Shown here: piece after piece, positions 25,892 to 34,283 of the stretch
How the letters are laid out: each line of letters opens with the position of its first letter
How positions within the stretch are numbered: the first letter of the stretch is position 1
Source of the DNA: Longimicrobiales bacterium
GTDB taxonomy: Bacteria; Gemmatimonadota; Gemmatimonadetes; Longimicrobiales; Gaopeijiaceae
Reading direction: 5' to 3'
DNA length: 64,000 nucleotides
Assembly (NCBI GenBank): GCA_958295645.1
Contig: OY282361.1
Span: forward strand, 1,826,501 to 1,890,500
Made by a program: the position numbers and the translations under genes
The notes under the pieces: model-generated
Database searches by the model: none
What the model saw: only the letters and a program-made list of their open reading frames with translations
What the model was told of the DNA's origin: nothing

Positions 25892-26827
25892 ATGACCTCC
25901 CAACGGCTCGACCGGCAACCGTCCAGGCCCAGCTCGCCCGCCTCCCAGCCCGCCGAGGAGGCCGGCGATCCGTTCGGCTTCCTGGAACTGGAGCCCATGG
26001 GGCCGACCATCTTCCGGGGACGCAACCGCGACATCGGAGCCGGGCGCATCTACGGGGGCCAAGTGCTGGCCCAGGCGCTTGCCGCCGCCCGCCGCACCAT
26101 CGAAGACGAGGATCGCGACGCCCATTCGCTGCACGGGTACTTCATCCTCGAAGGCGACCTGGACGTCCCGGTCGTCTATTTCGTCGACCGGCTTCGGGAC
26201 GGCAGAAGCTTCGCCACGCGCACGGTCACCGCGGTCCAGCACGGCAGGGCCATCTTCACGGTCTCGGCCTCCTTCCACAAGACCGAAGAGGGCTGGGCGC
26301 ACCAAGCCCCGATGCCCGGCGTCCCGGCCCCGGAGGACTTGGCCTCCGACCTGGAGTGGGTCAGGCGGCACGCGCATCTCATCCCCCCGGACCGCCGGCA
26401 CGTGCTGACGCAGGACAGGCCCGTCGAGTACCGCGCCGTCGAACCGTACGACATCTTCGACCCCAAGCCGCGCCCGCCCGTCCGTCATATCTGGCTCAAG
26501 TCCGTGCGTCCGCTGGGCGACGACCCGGTGCGGCACCAAGCGGTTCTGGCCTACGCGTCGGACTACGGCATTCTCGCGACCGCCCTGCAACCCCACGGCC
26601 GAACCTTCCACGACCCCTCCCTGATGGCCGCCTCGCTGGATCACTGCATGTGGTTCCACCGTCCTTTCCGCGCCGACGACTGGCTCCTCTTCGCCATCGA
26701 GAGCCCGGTCGCTCAAGGCGCCCGCGGGTTCGCTCGCGGGGCCTTCTTCGCCCGGGACGGCACGCTCGTGGCCTCCGCCGCCCAGGAAGGACTTATCCGG
26801 CCCGTGAAGCCGAGGACTCTTCCATGA
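25892..26827 (+). CDS. Acyl-CoA thioesterase II (TesB-like)
   Basis: The 311-residue protein starts at ATG 25892. After a Pro/Ser-rich leader it shows the double hot-dog pattern: FRGRNRDIGAGRIYGGQVLA, HSLHGYFILEGDLDVPVVY, RSFATRTVTAVQHG and IFTVSASFHK in the first half. The second half has SLDHCMWFHRPFRADDWLLF, GARGFARGAFFARDG and SAAQEGLIR. The conserved Asp of SLDH and Gln of AQEG correspond to active-site residues of E. coli TesB. Thioesterase II hydrolyses acyl-CoA to free acid and CoA in the cytoplasm. A TATGCT element eight bases before the ATG would permit leaderless transcription. Its stop overlaps the next gene (ATGA). Confidence 0.88.
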   Translation: MTSQRLDRQPSRPSSPASQPAEEAGDPFGFLELEPMGPTIFRGRNRDIGAGRIYGGQVLAQALAAARRTIEDEDRDAHSLHGYFILEGDLDVPVVYFVDRLRDGRSFATRTVTAVQHGRAIFTVSASFHKTEEGWAHQAPMPGVPAPEDLASDLEWVRRHAHLIPPDRRHVLTQDRPVEYRAVEPYDIFDPKPRPPVRHIWLKSVRPLGDDPVRHQAVLAYASDYGILATALQPHGRTFHDPSLMAASLDHCMWFHRPFRADDWLLFAIESPVAQGARGFARGAFFARDGTLVASAAQEGLIRPVKPRTLP

Positions 26828-27405
26828 AGAACCGCTTCGAATCCGCCCTGACCTTCACCGACTATCTGGCAACGGTACGCCAGCACGAAGGACTCTGGCG
26901 CGCCGTCTACGAACGCGCCCGCCTGCCCGAAGACGTGCTGGAAGCCGCGCGGGCCATACCCGGCGTCTGGAGGCTACTCGCGCTGAGCGAAGACTGGTGC
27001 GGCGACGCGTCCAACATCTTGCCGGTGGTCGCCCGCCTTGCCGAGGCGCTGCCGGACGTGGAGCTGCGCCTGCTCTCGCGCGACGACAACCCCGATCTGA
27101 TGGACGCGCACCTGACGGGCGGCCGGAGCCGGTCGATCCCGGTGGTGATGCTTCTCGACGCAGAATGGAAGGAAGCGGCCTGGTGGGGACCCCGTCCGGC
27201 GGCCCTCCAGAAATGGGTGACGGGCGAAGGACTCCAACTCGAACCCGGCCCCCGCTACGCCAAGACGCGCGCCTTCTACGCCCGCGACAAGGGAAAGTCC
27301 ATCCTCGCCGAAGTCCTGGAGATGATGCAGACTGCGGCCCGAAGCGTCTCGCCGGCCGATCCGGCCTCCGGCGCGCCCCAACTCTCGACCCACTCTCGCC
27401 CCTGA
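26824..27405 (+). CDS. Thioredoxin-like family protein with a single active-site cysteine
   Basis: The 193-residue protein starts at ATG 26824, overlapping the tesB-like stop by 4 bp. The core is LLALSEDWCGDASNILPVVA, followed by VELRLLSRDDNPDLMDAHL and RSIPVVMLLD with the cis-proline of the thioredoxin fold. Relatives usually have the active site EDWCGDC; here the second cysteine is replaced by alanine (CGDA). Disulfide oxidoreductase chemistry by the usual two-cysteine route is therefore unlikely, and a monothiol or structural role is inferred. Confidence 0.8.
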   Translation: MKNRFESALTFTDYLATVRQHEGLWRAVYERARLPEDVLEAARAIPGVWRLLALSEDWCGDASNILPVVARLAEALPDVELRLLSRDDNPDLMDAHLTGGRSRSIPVVMLLDAEWKEAAWWGPRPAALQKWVTGEGLQLEPGPRYAKTRAFYARDKGKSILAEVLEMMQTAARSVSPADPASGAPQLSTHSRP

Positions 27406-27420
27406 CCACAGAAAGCCCCA

Positions 27421-28823
27421 TGCACATCCGCCGACTCGTCCCCGCCCTCCTCGCACGCACCTTCTCCTTCCGCGCCTTGCTGGCCGCGGCCCTCCTGCTC
27501 GCGCCCGCTCCCGGCCTCGTCGCGCAAGCCCGCGACTACCGCCCGGAGCACCCCTTCGGCACGTTGCGCGAACAGGCTCGGACCCAGCAGGCGTGGCTCG
27601 AAGAGCGTCTCGAGCAGAACCTTCCCATGCTCATGCGCAAGCACGGGGTGGACATGTGGGTCGTGACCATGCGCGAGTACAACGAAGATCCCGTGTTTCG
27701 CGCGCTCGTGTCGCCGACCACCTTCGCGGCCCGCCGCCGCACCATCTACATGTTTCACGACCGTGGGCCGGAGCACGGCGTGGAGCGGCTTGCTCTCGGC
27801 GGGACCTCGCAGGGGGGCGTCTACGAAGCCGTGCGCGCCACAGCGACCGCGCCGGACGGACGCGCCGCCGAGCTCTGGGGCAAGGACCAATGGGACCTCT
27901 TCGCGCGCATGGTGCGAGAGCGCGACCCGGCCAGCATCGCGGTCAACATCTCGCACGATCACAACTTCGCCGACGGGCTGACGGCCGGCGAATGGGAGCA
28001 GATGCGCGAGGCTCTGGGACCGGACTTGGCCGGCCGCGTGGTGCGCCGCCCGCTGCTGGCGATCGACTACCTGGCGATGCGCGTGCCGAGCATGTCGCCG
28101 GTGTATCGCCGCGCGCAGGCCATCGTCCACGACATCGTCGGCACGGCTTTCTCGAACGTGGTGATCGTGCCCGGACGGACGACGACCCAGGACGTCGTCT
28201 GGTGGATGCGCCAGCGCGTGCACGATCTGGGGCTCGGCAGCTGGTTCCAGCCGTCGGTGTCGGTGCAGCGCCGGGGCGCGTCCATGGCGGACTCGGTCGC
28301 GCCCGTGATCCAGCGGGGCGACGTGCTCCACTGCGACTTCGGCATCGTCGCGCTCGGCCTGGCGACCGACACCCAGCACATGGCCTACGTGCTGCGCGAC
28401 GGCGAGACGGAAGCGCCCGCGGGACTCCAGCGGGCGTTGGCCAACTCCAACCGCCTGCAGGACATCCTGCTCGAAGAGACCGTGGTGGGCCGAAGCGGCA
28501 ACGAGATACTCGCCGTCGTCCTCGAACGAATGCGCGACGAAGGCCTCGACGGCACCATGTACACGCATCCCATCGGCGACCACGGCCACGGCGCCGGACC
28601 CCTGATCGGCCTCTGGGACTACCAGACCGGCGTCCCCGGGCGCGGCGACCCGCCCGTGATCCCCAGCATGTGGTTCTCCACCGAGCTGCAAGTCACGACG
28701 CCGGTCCCGGAATGGGACGGACAGCCCGTGCGCATGGCCCAGGAGGAGGAAGCCGAGGTGACCGCCGACGGCGAGGTGCGCTGGGCGCTCCGGCGGCAGA
28801 CGGAGCTGCATCTGGTGCGGTGA
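27421..28823 (+). CDS. Secreted M24 family metallopeptidase (Xaa-Pro aminopeptidase-like)
   Basis: The 467-residue protein starts 15 bases after the thioredoxin-like gene. Residues 1-39 are a signal peptide ending VAQA, so it is periplasmic. A creatinase N-like domain follows (LPMLMRKHGVDMWVVTMREY). The pita-bread catalytic domain has candidate ligands in HCDFGIVALGLATDTQHMA (Asp and Asp), YTHPIGDHGHGAG (His), STELQVTTPVPEW (Glu) and AQEEEAEV (Glu). This matches M24 enzymes cleaving Xaa-Pro or related bonds. Probable operon with the two upstream genes, although the function is different. Confidence 0.87.
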
Positions 28824-28975
28824 GGCGGCGAATCGGCTAGGATCGTCGCGGTGGTCGCAAGCCGGCGGGTTGGGGCCCATGTAACCAAAACGGCCCCTCA
28901 TGGTATCTATGAGATACGCCGTCGCCAGATCCGCAGACACGACGGGCATGAAGGATGACTCGCACGGAGATGAAC

Positions 28976-30061
28976 ATGAACAGACTTTTCCACGTCAGCA
29001 CATCTGGTCGACAAACGTCGATGGTTCCCTTGCTCGCCCGTGCATTGGGGACATTGTGCATACTGGCGGTCGAGCCAATGGAGGGCCAAGCGCCCAGCCG
29101 CCAGTGGCTTGCCGAACCAATACTCGAGTATGCCATCGAGGACGAGGACGGCTCGTTGCTCGGCGATGTTCGCAGCATCAAGGGCAGCCCCGGCGGCGGA
29201 TTCGTAATTGCGGACTGGGGAGACTTCGCCATTCAGGCGTTCTCGTCTTCTGGCGAGCCGTTGTGGCGGGCTGGACGGGAGGGTCGGGGTCCAGGCGAGT
29301 TCCTGCAGATCATGCACATGGAATACGACGGCGACGAACTGGTCGTTCTCGACAACAAGAACCGGCGGCTGACCGCAATTAGCGAGACCGGGCAAGTGAC
29401 GTCCTCCCGGCCGTTGCCGGAAGGGGAAATGAATTCGGTGCTGCCGACCTTTCGCGCGGGCGAGAGAACGCTTAGGCCGCACACTGGAGGTCGCGATACG
29501 CTTTGGGAATCGGTGTCAGACGCCGGGACGGTGAACTTGGCTGTTCCCATGCCAAGCGCGATCTCGTTTGAGCACGACTTGGTGGGGTCGTCCTACACGA
29601 GCCGGGCCGGAGCCGGCGCTGTAGTCGCTTTCCGATGGTCGAGCCAGCTGATATTGGTGAACGACGACGGCCAGGTCGGAAACGTCGTGGACGGCGTCGA
29701 GCGGATTGCGTTTCCCGGCGTGAAGACCCAGGAAATGGACCCGGGCATCGAGGGCGTCGTGAAGATGGTGAGCACGCGCGTGGATCCTCGGGCTACGGAG
29801 GCTGCTGCGTCCGTAACGGCCAGCGGTCGACGAATCTTCGTGCTGTTTCGCGGCAGGACGGAGAACGCCGGGAGGATCGTCGACACCTACGGAGCGTCCC
29901 GCGGGGAATACCGAGGATCAATTCTGCTTCCTTCGAAGGTCGCCGACATTGCGATTCTGGAAGACGGACGCCTCGCGACGCTGGAGACGGACTTGTTCCC
30001 CGTCATCCGAGTGTGGACGATCGTCGACGCGCGGGACTTCGGCGATCGAGTGCTTGGCTAG
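28976..30061 (+). CDS. 6-bladed beta-propeller (NHL-like) exported protein
   Basis: I place the start at ATG 28976 because GGAG lies six bases upstream; ATG 28955 and 28970 are also in frame. The N-terminus to about residue 40 looks like an export signal. The body repeats blade-like motifs, for example GDVRSIKGSPGGGFVIADWG, IQAFSSSGEPLWRAGREGRG with PGEF, and VVLDNKNRRLTAIS. These are typical of 6-bladed beta-propeller proteins common in Gemmatimonadota and Bacteroidota. No enzyme active site is seen, and the binding partner is unknown. GC is slightly lower than that of flanking genes. Confidence 0.75.
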   Translation: MNRLFHVSTSGRQTSMVPLLARALGTLCILAVEPMEGQAPSRQWLAEPILEYAIEDEDGSLLGDVRSIKGSPGGGFVIADWGDFAIQAFSSSGEPLWRAGREGRGPGEFLQIMHMEYDGDELVVLDNKNRRLTAISETGQVTSSRPLPEGEMNSVLPTFRAGERTLRPHTGGRDTLWESVSDAGTVNLAVPMPSAISFEHDLVGSSYTSRAGAGAVVAFRWSSQLILVNDDGQVGNVVDGVERIAFPGVKTQEMDPGIEGVVKMVSTRVDPRATEAAASVTASGRRIFVLFRGRTENAGRIVDTYGASRGEYRGSILLPSKVADIAILEDGRLATLETDLFPVIRVWTIVDARDFGDRVLG

Positions 30062-30175
30062 GCGCGCGCCGAGCATGGCGCCGGTGCACCGTCGGCCCCC
30101 TAGGACGGCTCGGCCCATCCGGGGCAAGCGTCGCCCCGCGATCCCGGTTGCTTGACGCCCCGCGAATCGCACCGC

Positions 30176-30200
30176 ACTTTGTTCGGTATCCGAACAAAGT
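30176..30200. promoter_or_regulatory. 25-bp perfect palindrome, probable ROK operator (site 1)
   Basis: Arms ACTTTGTTCGG and CCGAACAAAGT are perfect reverse complements around a TAT centre. The site is 77 bases before the start of the CBM lipoprotein gene and 19 bases after a TTGACG hexamer at 30152. The same arms occur at 42550-42574 in front of the opposite operon. The nearest regulator is the ROK repressor encoded two genes downstream. Confidence 0.85.
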
Positions 30201-30276
30201 ATGGAAACGGCAGCCCGGCACAGGCGGGACGCGCCCGCCGCCACTGGCCGTTCCCGGGCAGAACCGGAGTGGAACA

Positions 30277-32172
30277 ATGACTTGGAGATCGTCCCGTGCG
30301 CTCGTCGCCGTCCCCGGCGCCGTCCTCTTGGCCTGCGCAGGCTGCACCAGAGACCTTGGAATGCTCGATCCCGCGACGCACCCCCCCGAGGCCGCCGTCT
30401 TCATCGACGGCTTCGGCCCGGGCGTCCAGTACTCGGCGTTCGGCGGCTCCAAGACCGACGCCCTGGACATCGAGCTCGACGACGTCTTCAGGGGGACCGC
30501 CGCTCTCAAGTTCACGGTTCCCGGGCCGGGCGACCCCTCCGGCGGCTACGCGGGAGGAGCATTCTACGCGGTCGCGCCGCGCGACCTGACCGGTTTCGAC
30601 GCGCTCACCTTCTGGGCGCGGGCCAGCACGTCGGCCGTCGTGAACACCGTGGGAATCGGCAACGACGCCAGCGGGACGTCGATGTTCACCGCCGAGCTGG
30701 CCGGGTTGCCGGTTTCGACGACGTGGGCCAAGTACGCCGTCCCGCTCCCCTTGGCCTCGAAGCTGGGCGCCGAGAAGGGGCTGTTCTTCATGGCCGAGGG
30801 CTCGGAGTTTCCGGTCGGGTACGACTTGTGGTTCGACGACGTCCAGTTCGAGCGCACCGGCACCATCGCGAGTCCCCGGCCGTCCATCGCTTCGCAGACC
30901 GTCAACGGCGAGGTCGGCACCTCGCTGAGCGTGGCGGGCACGCAAGTCGTCTTCGACGCCTCCGGGACGGACCGCACCGTGATCGCGTCCCCCTCCTACT
31001 TCACGTTCGCCTCTTCGAATCCGTCCGTGGCCGCCGTGGACGCGCTCGGCGGCGTGCAGCTCGTGGGACCCGGATCCGCCATGATCACGGCCCAACTCGG
31101 CGCAACTCCGGCCAGCGGCGCAGTCACCGTCAACGTCTCCACGCCTCCCGACGGCCCGCCGCCGACCCCCACGCTTCCCGAGGCCGACGTCATCTCGCTC
31201 TTCAGCGACGCCTACCAGGACGTCCCGGTGGACACGTGGTCGGCCGTGTGGGACCAAGCCGACGTGCAGGACGTGCAGATCGGCGGCGCGAACGTCAAGA
31301 AGTACACGAACTTGGCCTTTGCGGGCATCGAGTTCACCTCCAGCCCCGTGAACGCCTCGGCGATGACGGACTTCCACGTCGATCTCTGGACCTCCGACCC
31401 GTCGGCCTTCAGGATCAAGCTCGTCGACTTCGGAGCGAACGGGGCCTTCGGCGGCGGCGACGACACCGAGCACGAGCTGACGCTGAACACCGGCACCACG
31501 CCGCCCATCGCCGCCGGCACGTGGAACAGCCTCGACATCCCCATGGCCGCCTTCGCCGGCTTGGCGGCGCGGTCGAACTTGGCCCAGCTGATCATTTCCG
31601 GGGCCAGCCCGACCGTCTATCTGGCGAACGTGTACTTCTTCAAGACGACGCCGAACGCGCCCACCGAGCCCGCGCCGACGCCCACGCACGGCGCCGATCA
31701 CGTGATCTCGCTCTTCAGCGACGCCTACGACGACCGGACCGTGGACACGTGGTCCGCCGTCTGGGACCAGGCGGACGTCGAGGACGTGCAGATCCAGGGG
31801 GACGCCGTCAAGAAGTACACCAACTTGGTCTTCGCCGGCATCGAATTCACCTCGCAGCCGGTCGACGCCACCGCGGCGACGCACTTCCACATCGACGTGT
31901 GGACGCCCGATCCCACGAGTCCGCCCGTCAGCCTGCGCTTCAAGCTGGTGGACTTCGGAGCCGACGGGGCCTTCGGCGGAGGCGACGACGTCGAGCACGA
32001 GGTCGCGGTCAACGCGGGATCCGATCCGCCGCTCGCCACCGCCGCCTGGGTCAGCTACGACATCCCGCTGACCGAGTTCGCGAACTTGACGACCCGCGGA
32101 GCGCTCGCCCAGTTGATCCTCGTGGGCGAACCCAACACGGTGTACGTGGACAACGTGTACCTGCACCATTAG
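30277..32172 (+). CDS. Multi-domain carbohydrate-binding lipoprotein (tandem CBM-like repeats, SusE-like role)
   Basis: The 631-residue protein starts at ATG 30277 with GGAG eight bases upstream. A signal ending LLACAGC suggests a lipoprotein. Residues about 40-195 form a jelly-roll binding domain (ALKFTVPGPGDPSGGYAGGA, then YDLWFDDVQFERT). Residues 205-290 form a bacterial Ig-like (Big_2) domain (SSNPSVAAVDALGGVQLVGP). Residues 303-455 and 475-631 are two tandem copies of a CBM-like domain (ISLFSDAY, VDTWSAVWDQADV, VKKYTNL, RFKLVDFGADGAFGGGDD, AQLI, VYVDNVYLH), joined by a Pro/Thr linker. These repeats resemble C-terminal domains of beta-1,3-glucanases. No catalytic domain is present, so surface glycan binding is inferred. 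First gene of the operon controlled by the palindrome. Confidence 0.85.
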   Translation: MTWRSSRALVAVPGAVLLACAGCTRDLGMLDPATHPPEAAVFIDGFGPGVQYSAFGGSKTDALDIELDDVFRGTAALKFTVPGPGDPSGGYAGGAFYAVAPRDLTGFDALTFWARASTSAVVNTVGIGNDASGTSMFTAELAGLPVSTTWAKYAVPLPLASKLGAEKGLFFMAEGSEFPVGYDLWFDDVQFERTGTIASPRPSIASQTVNGEVGTSLSVAGTQVVFDASGTDRTVIASPSYFTFASSNPSVAAVDALGGVQLVGPGSAMITAQLGATPASGAVTVNVSTPPDGPPPTPTLPEADVISLFSDAYQDVPVDTWSAVWDQADVQDVQIGGANVKKYTNLAFAGIEFTSSPVNASAMTDFHVDLWTSDPSAFRIKLVDFGANGAFGGGDDTEHELTLNTGTTPPIAAGTWNSLDIPMAAFAGLAARSNLAQLIISGASPTVYLANVYFFKTTPNAPTEPAPTPTHGADHVISLFSDAYDDRTVDTWSAVWDQADVEDVQIQGDAVKKYTNLVFAGIEFTSQPVDATAATHFHIDVWTPDPTSPPVSLRFKLVDFGADGAFGGGDDVEHEVAVNAGSDPPLATAAWVSYDIPLTEFANLTTRGALAQLILVGEPNTVYVDNVYLHH

Positions 32173-32187
32173 GAAGGGCGCGACCCC

Positions 32188-33465
32188 ATGCGGGGATTCC
32201 CGCCCGTGTCGCCGCAGCGCGCCGGCGAGGGCCCGACGTCCGCGGCCGCGCCGGGAAGACCGCAGGAGAGGACGGCCGGGCGGCGGCGTCTGGCGGATGC
32301 GGTCCTCGAGCTGGTCTGGCGCCACAAGACCATCTCGCGAGCCGAGATCTCGCGTCTCACGGGAAGGTCGCGGTCCACGATCTCCGACATGGTCGCGGAC
32401 CTGCTGCAGACCGATCTGGTTCGCGAGGCGGGGAGCGGCCGCAGCCGAGGCGGGCGCCGTCCGGTCATCCTGGAGTTTCGCGACCATGCGCACGTGATCC
32501 TGGGCGTGGACATGGGCGCCACCCACGTCTCCGCCGCCTTGACCGACCTGCGGGGCCGCGTGCTGGCTTGGCACGACCGGATCCACGACGTGCGGGGAGA
32601 CCCCGAGGGCTCGGTGGCGCTGCTGTCCGAGCTCTGCGAGGCCTGTCTGGCCTCGAGGCCGGCCTCCGCGGGCGAGCTGCTGGGCATCGGCTTCGGGCTA
32701 CCCAGCCCGGTGGACCCGGCCAGTCCCGACCGCATCTCTCCGCGCGTGTTCCCCGCCTGGCGCGGGCAAAGAGTGTTCGGCGGACTGGGAGAGCGCTTCG
32801 GCGTTCCGGTGTACGCGGAGAACGACGCGAACCTGGGCGCGGTTGCCGAGCAGTGGTGGGGCAAGGCGGCCGGATCGGACAACTTCATGTACGTGAAGGT
32901 CGGCACCGGGGTGGGCGCCGGCATCGTCCTGAACGGCGAAGTGTTCCGCGGGGCCACCGGCGTGGCGGGCGAACTCGGCCACATCGTGGTGGACGGCTCG
33001 GGTCCGCCCTGCGTCTGCGGCAGCCGCGGCTGCTTGGCCACGTTCGTGGGAACCCGGGCCCTCGTGGCGCGCGCGAAGTCCCTCTTGAGACGCCATCCGG
33101 ACAGCATCCTGGCCGCGGCCGAGCCCGACATCGTCGCCATCGAGGACGCCGCGCTCGCCGGCGATCCGCTGGCAGTGGCCGTGACCGACGAAGCGGCGCA
33201 CTACCTCGGAACGGCCCTCGCAGGGATCATGAACCTGATGAACCTCGGATCGATCGTCGTCGGCGGCAGCCTCGCCCGGCTCGGAGAACGCCTCTTGGCT
33301 CCTCTCCGCGAGGCGGTGTTGTCGCGGACGCTGGTCGGCTCCGCCGCCTGCACCATCGACGCCAGCAGCCTGGGCCCTCGGTCCGTGGCCCTCGGAGCCG
33401 CCACGCACGTCCTCGTGGCTGCGCTGGCCGACCCTCGCCTCTTTCCTGGAGTGGAATCGCGATGA
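32188..33465 (+). CDS. ROK family transcriptional repressor (NagC/XylR type)
   Basis: The 425-residue protein begins 15 bases after the lipoprotein gene. Residues about 30-95 are a winged helix-turn-helix (ISRAEISRLTGRSRSTISDM, then LVREAGSGRSRGGRRP). The ROK domain follows with VILGVDMGATHVSAAL, FGLPSPVD, AENDANLGAVAEQWWG, KVGTGVGAGIVLNGEV, GELGHIVVDG and the zinc-binding cluster CVCGSRGC. ROK repressors release DNA on binding a sugar or sugar phosphate. The two identical palindromes in this locus are its likely operators, and placement inside the operon implies autoregulation. Its stop overlaps the GH16 start (ATGA). Confidence 0.9.
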   Translation: MRGFPPVSPQRAGEGPTSAAAPGRPQERTAGRRRLADAVLELVWRHKTISRAEISRLTGRSRSTISDMVADLLQTDLVREAGSGRSRGGRRPVILEFRDHAHVILGVDMGATHVSAALTDLRGRVLAWHDRIHDVRGDPEGSVALLSELCEACLASRPASAGELLGIGFGLPSPVDPASPDRISPRVFPAWRGQRVFGGLGERFGVPVYAENDANLGAVAEQWWGKAAGSDNFMYVKVGTGVGAGIVLNGEVFRGATGVAGELGHIVVDGSGPPCVCGSRGCLATFVGTRALVARAKSLLRRHPDSILAAAEPDIVAIEDAALAGDPLAVAVTDEAAHYLGTALAGIMNLMNLGSIVVGGSLARLGERLLAPLREAVLSRTLVGSAACTIDASSLGPRSVALGAATHVLVAALADPRLFPGVESR

Positions 33466-34265
33466 ACTCTCGCCACGCACTTACCCTTGCCGCTCTGGCC
33501 GCCGCGGCGGGGGCCGCCGGTTGCCAAGGCGGCGACGACGCTCCCCGCTGGCGGCTGGTCTGGGAAGACGAGTTCGAAGGACCCGCCGGCACGCTCCCCG
33601 ACCCGCGGCGATGGACGTTCGACGTCGGCGTGGACTGGGGCAACGCGCAGCTCGAATACGACACCGACCGCCCCGAGAACGTCTCGCTGGACGGGCAGGG
33701 CAACTTGGCCATCACCGCGCGCCGGGAGTCCTACCAGGGGCGGCAGTACACCTCGGGCCGCATCAAGACGCAGGGACTCTTCGAGCAGTCGGGGGGCAGG
33801 TTCGAGGCCCGCATCCGTCTGCCGTCGGGGCAAGGGATATGGCCGGCGTTCTGGCTTCTGGGCGCCAACATCGACTCCGTGGGCTGGCCGGACTGCGGCG
33901 AGATCGACGTGATGGAATACCGCGGCCAGGAGCCCTCCGTCGTCCACGGGAGCCTTCACGGTCCCGGATACTCCGGCGACAGGGCCGAGACCAGCCGCTT
34001 CGTCCTCGCGGGCGACCGCTTCGACACGGACTTCCACGTCTTCGCGATCGAGTGGACGCGCACGGGCATCGAGTGGTTCGTCGACGGCCAGCGCTACAAG
34101 ACCGTGCGGCGCGGGGACGTGTCCGGCCAGTGGGTCTTCGACGATCCCTTCTTCATTCTCCTCAACGTCGCCGTGGGCGGCAACTTCATCGGCCCGCCCA
34201 ACGAGGCCACGAGGTTCCCCCAGTCGATGCTGGTGGACTGGGTTCGCGTGCACAGCGGCGAATAA
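33462..34265 (+). CDS. GH16 endo-beta-glucanase (laminarinase-like) lipoprotein
   Basis: The 267-residue protein starts at ATG 33462, coupled to the ROK gene. Its signal ends AAGC (Cys21), a lipobox, so it is probably anchored in the envelope. The catalytic domain shows WEDEFEG, SGRIKTQGLF, GQGIWPAFWLLG, the GH16 signature GEIDVMEYRG with Glu147 as nucleophile, Asp149 and Glu152 as acid/base, then HVFAIEWT and FILLNVAVGGNF. These are features of bacterial endo-1,3(4)-beta-glucanases. No CBM is attached; binding may be supplied by the neighbouring lipoprotein. Laminarin-type substrate is inferred from family and context. Confidence 0.92.
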   Translation: MNSRHALTLAALAAAAGAAGCQGGDDAPRWRLVWEDEFEGPAGTLPDPRRWTFDVGVDWGNAQLEYDTDRPENVSLDGQGNLAITARRESYQGRQYTSGRIKTQGLFEQSGGRFEARIRLPSGQGIWPAFWLLGANIDSVGWPDCGEIDVMEYRGQEPSVVHGSLHGPGYSGDRAETSRFVLAGDRFDTDFHVFAIEWTRTGIEWFVDGQRYKTVRRGDVSGQWVFDDPFFILLNVAVGGNFIGPPNEATRFPQSMLVDWVRVHSGE

Positions 34266-34283
34266 CGAGCGACGGAGCAGACG

